19,059 nucleotides of DNA, from contig PCSU01000077.1 in assembly GCA_002771355.1 (NCBI GenBank), forward strand, positions 1 to 19,059, read 5' to 3'. The notes beneath the pieces were generated by a model. The model was not told the origin of the DNA and ran no database searches. It was given only the letters and a program-made list of their open reading frames with translations. Origin of the DNA: a candidate division WWE3 bacterium CG22_combo_CG10-13_8_21_14_all_39_12 (GTDB taxonomy: Bacteria > Patescibacteriota > 4484-211 > GCA-002791395). Within the stretch, counting starts at the first letter, position 1. Every line of letters begins with the position of its first letter. Positions 6,800 to 14,595 of the stretch are shown one piece after another. The position numbers and the translations under genes are program-made.

Positions 6800-8051
6800 G
6801 GTTTGCGTGGTGTTTTACGTAAGAAAATAGCTTTAAGCCAAGTAGTATAACAATTACACATTCAGAGATTCCTGTTGTTACCGCTGCTCCAAAATATCCA
6901 TAGATTGGGATAACAATAAGATTTAAAACTAGATTAACACTAAATGCAGTTGCATAAACTTTGATTAAATGTTTTTGACCACCAAATACAAGTACCGCCC
7001 ACATGAAAAGGGAAGATACAAAAAACAGTGGAGTTGTTATAAGAAGAATACGTAATATTACAACTGAGTCTTTAATAATTTCGGCATTTGCACCACCTAA
7101 AAGTCCAATCAAAAATGGTGCCATAATAATCCCAATAATTGACCCAATAATTGATCCTAGAACCAAAACTATAAAACTGCTTTTAAATCGCTTTATGAAT
7201 AATGTGTACGAAGAGGCATATGAAGATACCAGAAGTGGAAACATAACATTCATAAAAAATGTTGGGATTATAAGTACAAATTCAAAAAACTTGTAACCTG
7301 CGTTGTAAATACCCACATCACCGGTTCCTTTCATAACCGATAGGAGCAATGCATCAAGTTTAAAATTACCAAGATTAAAGAGTAGTGAAATACCCAGTGG
7401 AATAGTTGCAATTGCAAGTGGTTTTAAAACCCCAACATCAAATACAGGCTCAATTGATTCAATTCTTTTTGCATTTAACAATGAAACAAGCATCATAATT
7501 ATCTGGGAAACTGCAAAAAGAATGCTTATCTTAACAACAGTAATGGTTGGAAGAAGCCACCAGAGAGCGCTTACAAAAAACAGAGTTCCCCATACGTCTG
7601 AATACAGTTGGTATTTATAGGTGAGCTGGGCCTGAAACAACCCGTGGGTAGCACCTTTAATTCCTTGAGTAATAAGAGTTATCAAGCCAATTACAATAGC
7701 AAGTTTTAGTGATTCTCCATACGGCATAAAAAATAAAGTTGCAAAAGAAATCCCGAATAATATAAGACCAAGAGATGTTCGTAACGTTAATAAAGCACCA
7801 AAATACTGTTTTCTTTTTTCTGGATGAGCAGACATTTCCTTTACTAGTACGGCATTTAAACCAAAGTCGGTAAGTAACCAGAATACCGTTACAAATGTAA
7901 TTAATGTTTGATACTCTCCCCACAAGGAAGTGTCTGATTCAATGATAAGTCTCGCAACAAAAAAACTTGCAAGTGCAGTAATAAACCGTGAAACAAACTG
8001 GTATATAGTGTTTGCACTCACCTTTTTTAGCAATGACACATTATTACTCAC
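6789..8051 (-). CDS. Polysaccharide flippase (Wzx/MATE-like)
   Basis: This 420-residue, highly hydrophobic protein has 12-14 predicted helices. The N-terminus SANTIYQFVSRFITALASFF is typical of the oligosaccharide flippase superfamily (Wzx, MurJ/MATE-like fold). The family moves undecaprenyl-diphosphate-linked glycans across the membrane. It is the first gene of the seven-gene operon. The start chosen is GTG at 8051 (protein MSNNVSLLKK), since an extended -10 ends 6 nt upstream; no in-frame ATG lies close. Other in-frame starts, GTG (V5) or TTG (L7), cannot be excluded. Confidence 0.85.
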   Translation of the reverse strand: MSNNVSLLKKVSANTIYQFVSRFITALASFFVARLIIESDTSLWGEYQTLITFVTVFWLLTDFGLNAVLVKEMSAHPEKRKQYFGALLTLRTSLGLILFGISFATLFFMPYGESLKLAIVIGLITLITQGIKGATHGLFQAQLTYKYQLYSDVWGTLFFVSALWWLLPTITVVKISILFAVSQIIMMLVSLLNAKRIESIEPVFDVGVLKPLAIATIPLGISLLFNLGNFKLDALLLSVMKGTGDVGIYNAGYKFFEFVLIIPTFFMNVMFPLLVSSYASSYTLFIKRFKSSFIVLVLGSIIGSIIGIIMAPFLIGLLGGANAEIIKDSVVILRILLITTPLFFVSSLFMWAVLVFGGQKHLIKVYATAFSVNLVLNLIVIPIYGYFGAAVTTGISECVIVILLGLKLFSYVKHHANHEQ

Positions 8052-8057
8052 TTTGCA

Positions 8058-8066
8058 ATTATAACA
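8058..8066 (-). promoter_or_regulatory. Extended -10 promoter of the polysaccharide operon
   Basis: On the minus strand TGTTATAAT reads as a TGn-extended consensus -10 with the hexamer at 8058-8063. It ends 6 nt before the GTG start, so the mRNA should begin at or next to the start codon. No convincing -35 is seen at 16-18 nt, as is usual for extended -10 promoters. It is divergent from the signal peptidase promoter 52 nt away. Confidence 0.65.
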
Positions 8067-8117
8067 ACTTTTATAGTAACTAGTTTTATATATCTTTCAA
8101 TACGTTGCGCCAAGCGT

Positions 8118-8123
8118 TACAAT
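8118..8123 (+). promoter_or_regulatory. -10 element of the signal peptidase gene
   Basis: TACAAT (8118-8123) ends 6 nt before the ATG at 8130, predicting a leaderless transcript. A weak -35 candidate, TTTCAA (8095-8100), lies 17 nt upstream. No Shine-Dalgarno precedes the ATG. Confidence 0.55.
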
Positions 8124-8129
8124 ACCAAG

Positions 8130-8693
8130 ATGGAACAGCCTCAGGCCGCACCTCAAGAAAACTTTACTTCATTTTTTATAGACACACTAATAAATTTTGC
8201 AATTGCGGTCATACTTTTCGTATTAATATATGTTTTGGTTGCTGTTCCGCACAAAGTTGATGGAAGTAGTATGCTTCCAAGTTTTTTCCATGGGGATTAT
8301 TTGTTAACAGAAAAGGTGACACGTTTATGGGATGACTATGATTATGGTGAATCTATTGTGTTTTATTACCCTAAAGATACATCCAAACGATTTATTAAAC
8401 GTGTTATTGCTCTACCTCATGACACAATAAAGTTGTCCCAAGGTATGGTCTATATCAATGACCTACCACTTGATGAGCCCTATATTAAAGGGGATCCTAC
8501 AACAGGTCATCGGTTCTTAAGTGAGGACGAACCCTACACATTAGGAGATCATGAATATTTTGTTATGGGTGATAATCGTTCTGGAAGCAGTGATTCTCGT
8601 GAGTGGGGACCTGTTTCAAGAGATCTTATAGTTGGCAAAGTGTTTTTCAGATACTGGCCACTCTCAAGACTTGGTCTCATAGAACGATTTTAA
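8130..8693 (+). CDS. lepB: Signal peptidase I
   Basis: This 187-residue type I signal peptidase (family S26) cleaves signal peptides of exported proteins at the outer membrane face. One membrane helix lies at about 20-40. Catalytic Ser47 sits in DGSSMLPS (44-51), and the general base Lys90 in RFIKRVIALP (87-96). The structural GDNRSGSSDSREWG motif lies at 147-160. The usual PGD after the Lys box is PHD here (96-98). The length fits the short bacterial single-anchor form. It is divergent from the polysaccharide operon and overlaps the 3' end of parB by 30 nt tail to tail. Confidence 0.95.
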   Translation: MEQPQAAPQENFTSFFIDTLINFAIAVILFVLIYVLVAVPHKVDGSSMLPSFFHGDYLLTEKVTRLWDDYDYGESIVFYYPKDTSKRFIKRVIALPHDTIKLSQGMVYINDLPLDEPYIKGDPTTGHRFLSEDEPYTLGDHEYFVMGDNRSGSSDSREWGPVSRDLIVGKVFFRYWPLSRLGLIERF

Positions 8694-9206
8694 TGGGTCT
8701 TTTTCTCTTGTAAAAAGCAATAACTGTTCCTCAGTTAGTTTATTGTCTAAATACGCCTCATGAATAATTAGGGGTAAATCAAGAACTTTGCGTAATTCTT
8801 CAATTTCTTCAGTATTAACATGCAACCGTTTTGCAATATCAGCGGGTCTCATATCATGATTATCTTCAAGCTGCTTAATAATCTTAGCTCTTTCAAGTAA
8901 AGAGAGTTTTGTTCTTCTGTAATTTTCTTCAAGATACAACAATAACAAATCAACTGATGCTGCCTCCCCTACCATAGCTGGAATTTCACTAAAACCTGCA
9001 ATTTTTGCTGCTCGTAATCTGCGTTCTCCTGCAATGAGTTGGAACCCGGCGGATGTAATTCCAACAATAATTGGTTGCAACAATCCATATTCCTTAATTG
9101 AATCGGCAAGTTCAATAAGATCTTTTTGAGGAATATGATATCTGACTCGTTTTGGATTCGGTAAAATACTTTCAATGGCGAGTAACTTAAATTCAAATTG
9201 CTTCAT
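8664..9206 (-). CDS. Short ParB/Spo0J-family protein without C-terminal domain
   Basis: This 180-residue protein has a ParB N-terminal nuclease-like/CTPase domain. The GERRLRAAKIAGF box is at 60-72, with the second nucleotide-binding motif ENYRRTKLSLLERA at 94-107. A helix-turn-helix-like region follows (RPADIAKRLHVNTEEIEELR, 120-139). Typical chromosomal ParB is about 280 residues with a C-terminal dimerisation domain; this one stops soon after the HTH. No parA lies beside it and no parS-like site was recognised. It may be a short chromosome-partition or nucleoid-occlusion-type DNA-binding protein. The true reading frame could continue past a sequencing frameshift, but none is evident. Confidence 0.8.
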   Translation of the reverse strand: MKQFEFKLLAIESILPNPKRVRYHIPQKDLIELADSIKEYGLLQPIIVGITSAGFQLIAGERRLRAAKIAGFSEIPAMVGEAASVDLLLLYLEENYRRTKLSLLERAKIIKQLEDNHDMRPADIAKRLHVNTEEIEELRKVLDLPLIIHEAYLDNKLTEEQLLLFTREKDPLKSFYETKS

Positions 9207-9214
9207 ACATTTCT

Positions 9215-9223
9215 ATTGTAGCA
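9215..9223 (-). promoter_or_regulatory. Extended -10 promoter of the parB-like gene
   Basis: On the minus strand TGCTACAAT carries TGn followed by hexamer TACAAT (9215-9220). It ends 8 nt before the ATG at 9206. No -35 of quality and no Shine-Dalgarno is visible, so a leader of 0-2 nt is predicted. Confidence 0.6.
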
Positions 9224-9244
9224 AGTAAAAAACAAATTGACTAT

Positions 9245-9269
9245 ATTTCACGAAAAAACAGCGTGAGAT
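9245..9269 (-). terminator. Weak hairpin downstream of rpmA
   Basis: ATTTCACG (9245-9252) and CGTGAGAT (9262-9269) form an 8-bp stem with one G-U pair and a 9-nt A-rich loop. A T-rich stretch follows on the minus strand only after several nt, so termination strength is uncertain. It separates rpmA from the parB-like promoter. Confidence 0.35.
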
Positions 9270-9298
9270 TTAATACATATAACAAACCAATCAGAATA

Positions 9299-9577
9299 TT
9301 AAGTTTGAGGGGCCTGGGTATCAGGTTCAAGAATATCTATGTATGTTCGACCCTGTTTAGTTCGGTAATACACAGTACCATCGGTTGTAGCAAAAATGGT
9401 AAAATCTCGACCACTTAATGCGTTTATTCCAGGATAAAAATTAGATCCACGTTGTTTTACCACAATGTTTCCGGCTGCTACAACTTGTCCACCAAACTTT
9501 TTGACACCAAGACCAATATGTCCTTTGGATCGTTTTCCTTGTCGGGCTGAGGCCGCCGCTTGTTTCTTTTTTGCCAT
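9299..9577 (-). CDS. rpmA: Ribosomal protein L27
   Basis: This 92-residue protein of the large ribosomal subunit has an N-terminal tail that reaches toward the peptidyl-transferase centre. The conserved core LGVKKFGGQVVAAGNIVVKQ (about 23-42) followed by RG and NFYPG identifies L27. The tail is MAKKKQAAASARQG, more Ala/Lys-rich than the usual MAHKKxGGS(T/S). It follows rplU by 6 nt in the usual L21-L27 pair. No Shine-Dalgarno is seen in the A/T-rich junction, so it is probably translated by coupling. Confidence 0.96.
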   Translation of the reverse strand: MAKKKQAAASARQGKRSKGHIGLGVKKFGGQVVAAGNIVVKQRGSNFYPGINALSGRDFTIFATTDGTVYYRTKQGRTYIDILEPDTQAPQT

Positions 9578-9583
9578 AATATT

Positions 9584-9889
9584 TTATGCTATGTTTGTGA
9601 TTTTAATCACTGTTTGGTGTTGTTTGTGGCCAAACTTTCGTCGATGGCCATTTGTTTTATAAATTAAACCAACAACTTTTGTTGCACGCTTATGTTCCAC
9701 AACAGTTGCATCAACCTTAACTTTTGTAAAAGGTTTTCCAATGTCTATACCTTTTTCACTAACATAAAGAGGCACCTCATCAAAGGTAATTGACTCGCCT
9801 TCAGGTGTATCCAGCTTCTCAACAGTATACTCCTGATCCTTCTCAACGATGTACTGTTTTTTGCCAATTTGTATTACTGCATATTCCAT
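9584..9889 (-). CDS. rplU: Ribosomal protein L21
   Basis: This 101-residue protein of the large subunit binds 23S rRNA. MEYAVIQIGKKQYIVEKDQEY at the N-terminus and the C-terminal block with KTNGHRRKFGHKQHQT are typical of L21. Its length is normal for the family. It precedes rpmA directly, the conserved bacterial arrangement. AAGGA lies only 2 nt before the ATG, too close to act as a Shine-Dalgarno, and the -10 is 9 nt upstream, so a leader of about 2-3 nt is predicted. Confidence 0.96.
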   Translation of the reverse strand: MEYAVIQIGKKQYIVEKDQEYTVEKLDTPEGESITFDEVPLYVSEKGIDIGKPFTKVKVDATVVEHKRATKVVGLIYKTNGHRRKFGHKQHQTVIKITNIA

Positions 9890-9898
9890 GTCCTTGGT

Positions 9899-9926
9899 AT
9901 TGTATCAAACCGGCTCAAAAACGCAA
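9899..9926 (-). promoter_or_regulatory. Extended -10 promoter of rplU-rpmA
   Basis: On the minus strand TGATACAAT (9899-9907; hexamer 9899-9904) ends 9 nt before the rplU ATG. A candidate -35, TTGCGT (9921-9926), lies 16 nt upstream of the hexamer. The promoter lies entirely in the 37-nt gap after rodA, giving the ribosomal genes their own transcript. Confidence 0.65.
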
Positions 9927-11045
9927 CTAGGTACGTACATCTTGTCCTGTTACTAATAGTCCTTCAATTAATCCTAGGGCAACAATTGTTACAACCATAG
10001 TTGTTCCCCCATAGCTCATAAAAGGTAGCGGTATACCGGTAATTGGAGCAATACCCACGTTCATTCCAACATTAATACTAATGTGAATTACGAACCAAAC
10101 AAGGATTCCAATGACAACAAGTTTGCCATACATGCTTTCAATTTTTTTAACCGAAACTGCAATTCGCCACCATAATGCCCCATATAGTAATAATAGTATT
10201 ACTACACCAAGAAACCCTTGTTCTTCGGCAAATGTAGCAAAAATAAAATCGGTATGTTGTTCCGGTAGGTATTGAAGGTGACTTTGTGTTCCCTGACCCC
10301 ATCCCCGACCTCTCAATTGTCCAGACCCAACAGCCGTAATTGCTTGCTGAACGTTATAACCCGTTCCTAAAGGATCGGTGGATGGATTCATAAATGTTGT
10401 CACTCTGTCTTGTTGATATTGTTCAAGAAATCCCCAACCAACAGGAAGCATTAAAAGTATAACTGCGTACATAACCAAAAGATGTGAAAACTTAACGGGA
10501 CTCATATGAAGCATTACGACCCAAATCCCGACTAAAACAAGGGCGCTACCTAAATCTGGCTCAATTGCAATCAACACTGTTGGGATAGCTACAAGAATTG
10601 CCATAGCAGCAAGATATCGAATATCGTTTATCCGTTGTCCGGCATATTGAAAAAAGCTAGCAAAACAGGTTATCAAAACTACAACTGCAATACTTGATGG
10701 CTGTATATTTACCGATCCAACTTGAATCCACCGTAGTGAGCCTCGAGTAGGTTCAGCAAAGAAAAATACTGATAACAGTAATAGAACAACAAGAACATAA
10801 GAAGCAATTGAACCATAATAAAAAACACGATAATCAATAAACAGTAATGCAAAAAACAGCAGTAACCCAAACGAAATAGCTAACAACTGAATATTAATAA
10901 GACTTTCAGTAAGAATTGGGTTTGACGCAGATCCAGCAACAATGGTGCTTTGAATTGTCGATAAACCAATAAGAATTATGGTTCCCGCAATAAGTGGGAT
11001 TGTAATATCAAACCTTGCAAAGGGTAATCGTAGCAGTCGATCCAT
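9927..11045 (-). CDS. rodA: RodA/FtsW-family (SEDS) peptidoglycan glycosyltransferase
   Basis: This 372-residue polytopic protein polymerises glycan strands from lipid II, normally with a class B penicillin-binding protein, during wall elongation. SEDS hallmarks are RGSLRWIQVGSVNIQPS (101-117), EPDLGSAL (162-169), and GSGQLRGRGWGQGTQ (240-254). The essential Asp266 lies in PEQHTDFIFATF, and GIPLPFMSYGGT closes the C-terminal region. RodA is favoured over FtsW by HTDFIFA, the length and the lack of a division cluster. The PBP partner is not in the window. The gene starts inside the ileS 3' end (38-nt overlap) and has its own embedded promoter. Confidence 0.92.
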   Translation of the reverse strand: MDRLLRLPFARFDITIPLIAGTIILIGLSTIQSTIVAGSASNPILTESLINIQLLAISFGLLLFFALLFIDYRVFYYGSIASYVLVVLLLLSVFFFAEPTRGSLRWIQVGSVNIQPSSIAVVVLITCFASFFQYAGQRINDIRYLAAMAILVAIPTVLIAIEPDLGSALVLVGIWVVMLHMSPVKFSHLLVMYAVILLMLPVGWGFLEQYQQDRVTTFMNPSTDPLGTGYNVQQAITAVGSGQLRGRGWGQGTQSHLQYLPEQHTDFIFATFAEEQGFLGVVILLLLYGALWWRIAVSVKKIESMYGKLVVIGILVWFVIHISINVGMNVGIAPITGIPLPFMSYGGTTMVVTIVALGLIEGLLVTGQDVRT

Positions 11046-14019
11046 TAATTGTTATTGTATCAGTATCTTTGCTCGTATTGTTTGACTCAAACTCAAGTTT
11101 TGTCGCGAGTAATTTTCTTTTTACTTCATCTTGGTGTTGTGTTAATGCGTGTAAAAGCTCCTGGTCAGTAGTATCTACAGATACGGTGATTGTTTGGTCA
11201 AGATCAAATTCAGCCTGTTTTCGAATGTTTTGGACCGCACGAATAAATTCACGAACCATACCCTCCTGTGCTAACTCTGGGGTTATGAGTGTGTCAATCT
11301 CAACACATAAATCTAAATCGTCTTTAGCGGGATGCACTATAACCTCTTTAATATTCACTTCATCTGTTAAGGTCTCAATGGACTGATCAGTAAGGTGTAC
11401 ACCGTTTGTATAAACAGTAATACTTGAAAGTGGTTGTCTGACTTTAATACCCTGTTCTTTTCGTTTGGCATGTACCTGCTCAGATATATCTCGAACAAGG
11501 ACCATTTCAGCTTCTAGGGTTTCATTTTTGAATGACCCATTGCTGTTTGGCCATTCGGTTAGGTGCACGGAAGAAGGATTATCGTTTGTTCGCAGATCTT
11601 GATACAAGGCTTCTGACATAAACGGTACAAATGGCGAAAGCATCGTTAATACGTTGGATAACACATAATAGCCTGTTTGATAGAAGGATTCCTTGTCATC
11701 AGCGCTTATCGCAGAGGGACCAACACGATCCCTGGATCTACGAATGTACCACTGGGATACATCATTAATAATAAACTGTTCCAGCAGGGCTACAGCCGCT
11801 GGAGTATCAAATAAATCCATTGAAGCAGTTACACCTTCAAGCACTGAAGTGTATCGTGATAACACCCACTCATCTAGTATGTGTTGTGGTTTAATATCTG
11901 TACCCATTTGTGGCTGCCAATTATCCATAATCGCATTTTGCATAAAGAACTTATAGGTATTCCACGTTATAACTTGAAACCTTCTACGCACTTCATCAAG
12001 AATCGTATAGCCAAACCGTAAATTACCTGTTCCATGGTGGTTTGCGACACGGTCTTTAAGATATAACCAACGAATTGCATCAGCACCAGCTTTTTGGGCA
12101 GCCTCGTCAAATGGAATCGAATTTCCTGCACTCTTATGCATTTCATCTCCGTTTTCATCGACTAAAAAACCTGTTGTTAATACATTTTCCCATGGAGCAC
12201 GATTTTCAAGAGTTACTGACATAAATAACGTTGCATAAAACCACAACTTAATCTGAGATGCATACTCAGTAATAAACTCAAAAGGATACCAATCAGCCCA
12301 ATACTCTTTGTTGGTTAAATAATCAACCGTTGAAAACGGAACAATTCCTGCATCAAGCCAACAGTCTCCAACATCAGTAACTCTTTTCCACACACCTGTT
12401 TGGGCTTTACCATCAATTACCATTTTTGTTCCATCAAGATACACATCATCTACCCACGGACGATGAAGATCTGGAAGACTATCGACCTTTTCAGGTTCAA
12501 GAGCAAGCTCCCGTAGTTCTTCCTTTGAACCTACTACCCATACTTTAGTTTTGTCTTCGTTTTCAAAAAATGGTAATGCCAACCCCCAATATCTTTTGCG
12601 TGAAATGGGCCAATCGCCCATGTTATCAAGCCAATCATGCATACGTTTTGCTGCATGTTCAGGCATCCAATTAACGGTATCAACGGCAGCTTTCATTTTA
12701 GGCCGAATTTCATCTGCCCGAATAAACCACTCAGACGTTGTTCTAAATACCAGTTCGTGTTTACACCGCCAACAATGTGGATATGAATGGGTAATATCTT
12801 TAAATTTATAGAACGCACCGGACTGTTTAAGGTCAGCAAAGATCTGTTCTTTAACATCAAATACACTTTGGCCTGCATAGATACCATATTTTTCGTTATA
12901 CACACCAAAGTCATCAATCGATGAAACCTTAGATTGCTCGCTTAAGTTATTTACTTTTGACAACTCAAAGTCTTCTTTACCAGCACTTGGGGCAATATGC
13001 ACAATACCTGTTCCATCTTCTTCACTCACATCCGACCAAGCCAGTAAGCGTCTATCTGCGTCAAGAAAATTAAAAGGGGTTTCATACACACCATTTCCTG
13101 TTGAAATAAGATCCAAAAGCTCTTGTCCAGTAAATTCTGCTACTATTTCAAATTCGCCCTTACTCTCCAAGACTTCGGTACGTGCTTTTGCTAGGATTAG
13201 ATACTCACTAACATCATTAAGCTGTTGCTTTGCAATAACATAGGTAAGCGTAGGGTTTATTGCTAACGCATCGTTTGATAACAACGTCCAGGGGGTGGTT
13301 GTCCATACCAAAAATGAAACCTTATCGCTTCCTAGTTTATAGGTATCAACAAGTTTTTGGTGTGTACCATTCCCCGAATTTACCCTAAACTTTACAAAAA
13401 CAGAGGTGTGTTTGACCGTTTTATACCCACCATCTGACAATTCATGTTGTGAGATTGCCGTCCCACACCTGGTACACCATGGCATTGCATCTACACCCTT
13501 GTACAACCAACCTTTTTCCTGAACTTGCTTTAAAAAATACCAAATATGAAGATTGTTTCGCTCACTTTTTGTGTAATATGAATGTTCCCAATCCATAAAC
13601 ATGCCAAGACGTTTTGACTGTTCCTCTTGAACTTTACTAAAGCGCTCAACTCTGTTATTACACGACTCACAAAAATTCCCAATTCCAAATTCTTCAATAT
13701 CGCGCTTTGAATTAAACCCAAGGTCTTTCTCTTCCTCCACCTCAACCCACAAGCCTTGGCAATCAAAACCATTCTGGAATCGTTGTTTGAATCCTTGTGC
13801 ATTCTTATAGCGTTGAAATGTGTCTTTAATTGTTCTCCCGTGAGCGTGGTGAACACCCATGGGATTATTCGCCGTTATTGGACCGTCTAGAAACGAAAAC
13901 CGAGTGTCGCTATTCTCGTTTTTTAAACGATATTCTGTGGAAATATTATTTTCCTTCCACCATAACAAAATCTCAGACTCAAGCTGCGGAAAATCAGGGT
14001 GTGAATCAGGTACCTTCAT
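11008..14019 (-). CDS. ileS: Isoleucyl-tRNA synthetase
   Basis: This 1003-residue class I synthetase charges tRNA-Ile. The HIGH signature appears as HHAH (57-60) within NNPMGVHHAHGRT, and the KMSKS loop appears as MHKSAGN (about 627-633). Both are subfamily variants rather than damage, as the surrounding blocks are intact. The editing domain lies between them, with the WTTTPWTLLSNDALAINP block. Zinc-type cysteine pairs (CESC, CTRC, CWRC) lie in the N-terminal half. The C-terminal anticodon-binding region is present. The large size and long form resemble the IleRS2-like lineage. The start ATG lies 7 nt after a consensus -10, and the 3' end overlaps rodA by 38 nt. Confidence 0.95.
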   Translation of the reverse strand: MKVPDSHPDFPQLESEILLWWKENNISTEYRLKNENSDTRFSFLDGPITANNPMGVHHAHGRTIKDTFQRYKNAQGFKQRFQNGFDCQGLWVEVEEEKDLGFNSKRDIEEFGIGNFCESCNNRVERFSKVQEEQSKRLGMFMDWEHSYYTKSERNNLHIWYFLKQVQEKGWLYKGVDAMPWCTRCGTAISQHELSDGGYKTVKHTSVFVKFRVNSGNGTHQKLVDTYKLGSDKVSFLVWTTTPWTLLSNDALAINPTLTYVIAKQQLNDVSEYLILAKARTEVLESKGEFEIVAEFTGQELLDLISTGNGVYETPFNFLDADRRLLAWSDVSEEDGTGIVHIAPSAGKEDFELSKVNNLSEQSKVSSIDDFGVYNEKYGIYAGQSVFDVKEQIFADLKQSGAFYKFKDITHSYPHCWRCKHELVFRTTSEWFIRADEIRPKMKAAVDTVNWMPEHAAKRMHDWLDNMGDWPISRKRYWGLALPFFENEDKTKVWVVGSKEELRELALEPEKVDSLPDLHRPWVDDVYLDGTKMVIDGKAQTGVWKRVTDVGDCWLDAGIVPFSTVDYLTNKEYWADWYPFEFITEYASQIKLWFYATLFMSVTLENRAPWENVLTTGFLVDENGDEMHKSAGNSIPFDEAAQKAGADAIRWLYLKDRVANHHGTGNLRFGYTILDEVRRRFQVITWNTYKFFMQNAIMDNWQPQMGTDIKPQHILDEWVLSRYTSVLEGVTASMDLFDTPAAVALLEQFIINDVSQWYIRRSRDRVGPSAISADDKESFYQTGYYVLSNVLTMLSPFVPFMSEALYQDLRTNDNPSSVHLTEWPNSNGSFKNETLEAEMVLVRDISEQVHAKRKEQGIKVRQPLSSITVYTNGVHLTDQSIETLTDEVNIKEVIVHPAKDDLDLCVEIDTLITPELAQEGMVREFIRAVQNIRKQAEFDLDQTITVSVDTTDQELLHALTQHQDEVKRKLLATKLEFESNNTSKDTDTITINGSTATITLCKV
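11054..11062 (-). promoter_or_regulatory. rodA promoter embedded in the ileS coding region
   Basis: On the minus strand TGATACAAT (hexamer TACAAT at 11054-11059) ends 8 nt before the rodA ATG. It is identical to the 9-mers before rplU and before the 287-residue protein. It lies inside ileS, encoding part of its DTDTITING segment. No clear -35 is seen. Confidence 0.6.
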
Positions 14020-14026
14020 GCGATGA

Positions 14027-14055
14027 ATTATATACTATTAGGTGAACCCTTTAAA
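14027..14055 (-). promoter_or_regulatory. Promoter of ileS
   Basis: On the minus strand TTTAAA (14050-14055) is followed after 17 nt by consensus TATAAT (14027-14032). The hexamer ends 7 nt before the ileS ATG, so the transcript should begin at or within a nucleotide of it. No Shine-Dalgarno can fit in 14020-14026. Confidence 0.7.
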
Positions 14056-14141
14056 TGGCAAAATATCTCTATTCTTTATAGACTATGAATATGTTTTCAT
14101 TCTTTTTGAGTTACTATAGTCACCAACTTGATACTATCGGG

Positions 14142-14147
14142 TATAAT
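14142..14147 (+). promoter_or_regulatory. -10 element of the small membrane protein gene
   Basis: Consensus TATAAT (14142-14147) ends 6 nt before the ATG at 14154. It lies inside the longer open frame that begins at 14085, which is why the shorter start is preferred. No good -35 is seen at 16-18 nt. Confidence 0.6.
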
Positions 14148-14153
14148 GATTTC

Positions 14154-14546
14154 ATGAAATTTGTCGATAACCTTGTTACAAAGCATAAAACCGTTATATA
14201 TCTTTTGCTTGGTAACCTCTACCTATTGTTTGCAAATTTGCTTGATGACTACAACACTATTCTTTACTCTACCGGTCTTATTCTTCTTGTTGCGGGCTTA
14301 GCTAGTCTTAAGCCTAAAAAAGTAAAAACTAGTTCATCACTTGTACAAAAACCTTTCGATTTTGAGTATAAGAAGCTTGAAAGTGAGTCTGAAGAAGAAC
14401 TTCATTGGCACGACATTGCCCTCACTGGCTGGTGGGCTGCCGTTATTATTCTTGAAGTTGCGATTATTGTATTTTACTTTTTTGTAGTTCAAAATTTTCT
14501 CAACGGAAATCATGGCTGGAACATGTTTTACGTGTGGAAATCTTAA
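14154..14546 (+). CDS. Small three-helix membrane protein of unknown function
   Basis: This 130-residue protein is not recognised. Hydrophobic segments lie at about 13-30, 36-52 and 91-112. A charged cytoplasmic-type loop lies between the second and third: KPKKVK (53-58), then acidic ESESEEEL (77-84). The basic stretch after the second helix suggests that loop is inside the cell. The start at 14154 is chosen because a TATAAT ends 6 nt before it; an upstream in-frame ATG at 14085 would add 23 residues but would precede the predicted transcript. It sits between divergent ileS and downstream aspS, with 67 nt to the latter. Confidence 0.65.
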   Translation: MKFVDNLVTKHKTVIYLLLGNLYLLFANLLDDYNTILYSTGLILLVAGLASLKPKKVKTSSSLVQKPFDFEYKKLESESEEELHWHDIALTGWWAAVIILEVAIIVFYFFVVQNFLNGNHGWNMFYVWKS

Positions 14547-14549
14547 GAT

Positions 14550-14595
14550 AAAACACCGATATTATAAAGTACCGTATTGAAATATTTTGTGTTTT
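14550..14595 (+). terminator. Possible terminator stem overlapping the aspS promoter
   Basis: AAAACAC (14550-14556) and GTGTTTT (14589-14595) can pair, with an inner ATATT/AATAT helix, just after the stop of the small membrane protein gene. The second arm ends in TTTT. It covers the aspS -35, so it may be coincidental in AT-rich DNA. Confidence 0.25.

Noticed and set aside
9465..9662. Plus-strand open frame across rpmA and rplU
   Set aside because: Antisense to two certain ribosomal protein genes.
14085..14153. ATG 14085 as start of the small membrane protein
   Set aside because: A TATAAT lies inside this stretch 6 nt before ATG 14154, so the shorter form fits the window's promoter pattern better; not fully excluded.
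14550..14595. Riboswitch or T-box leader before aspS
   Set aside because: The predicted leader is 0-2 nt long, leaving no transcribed region for such an element.
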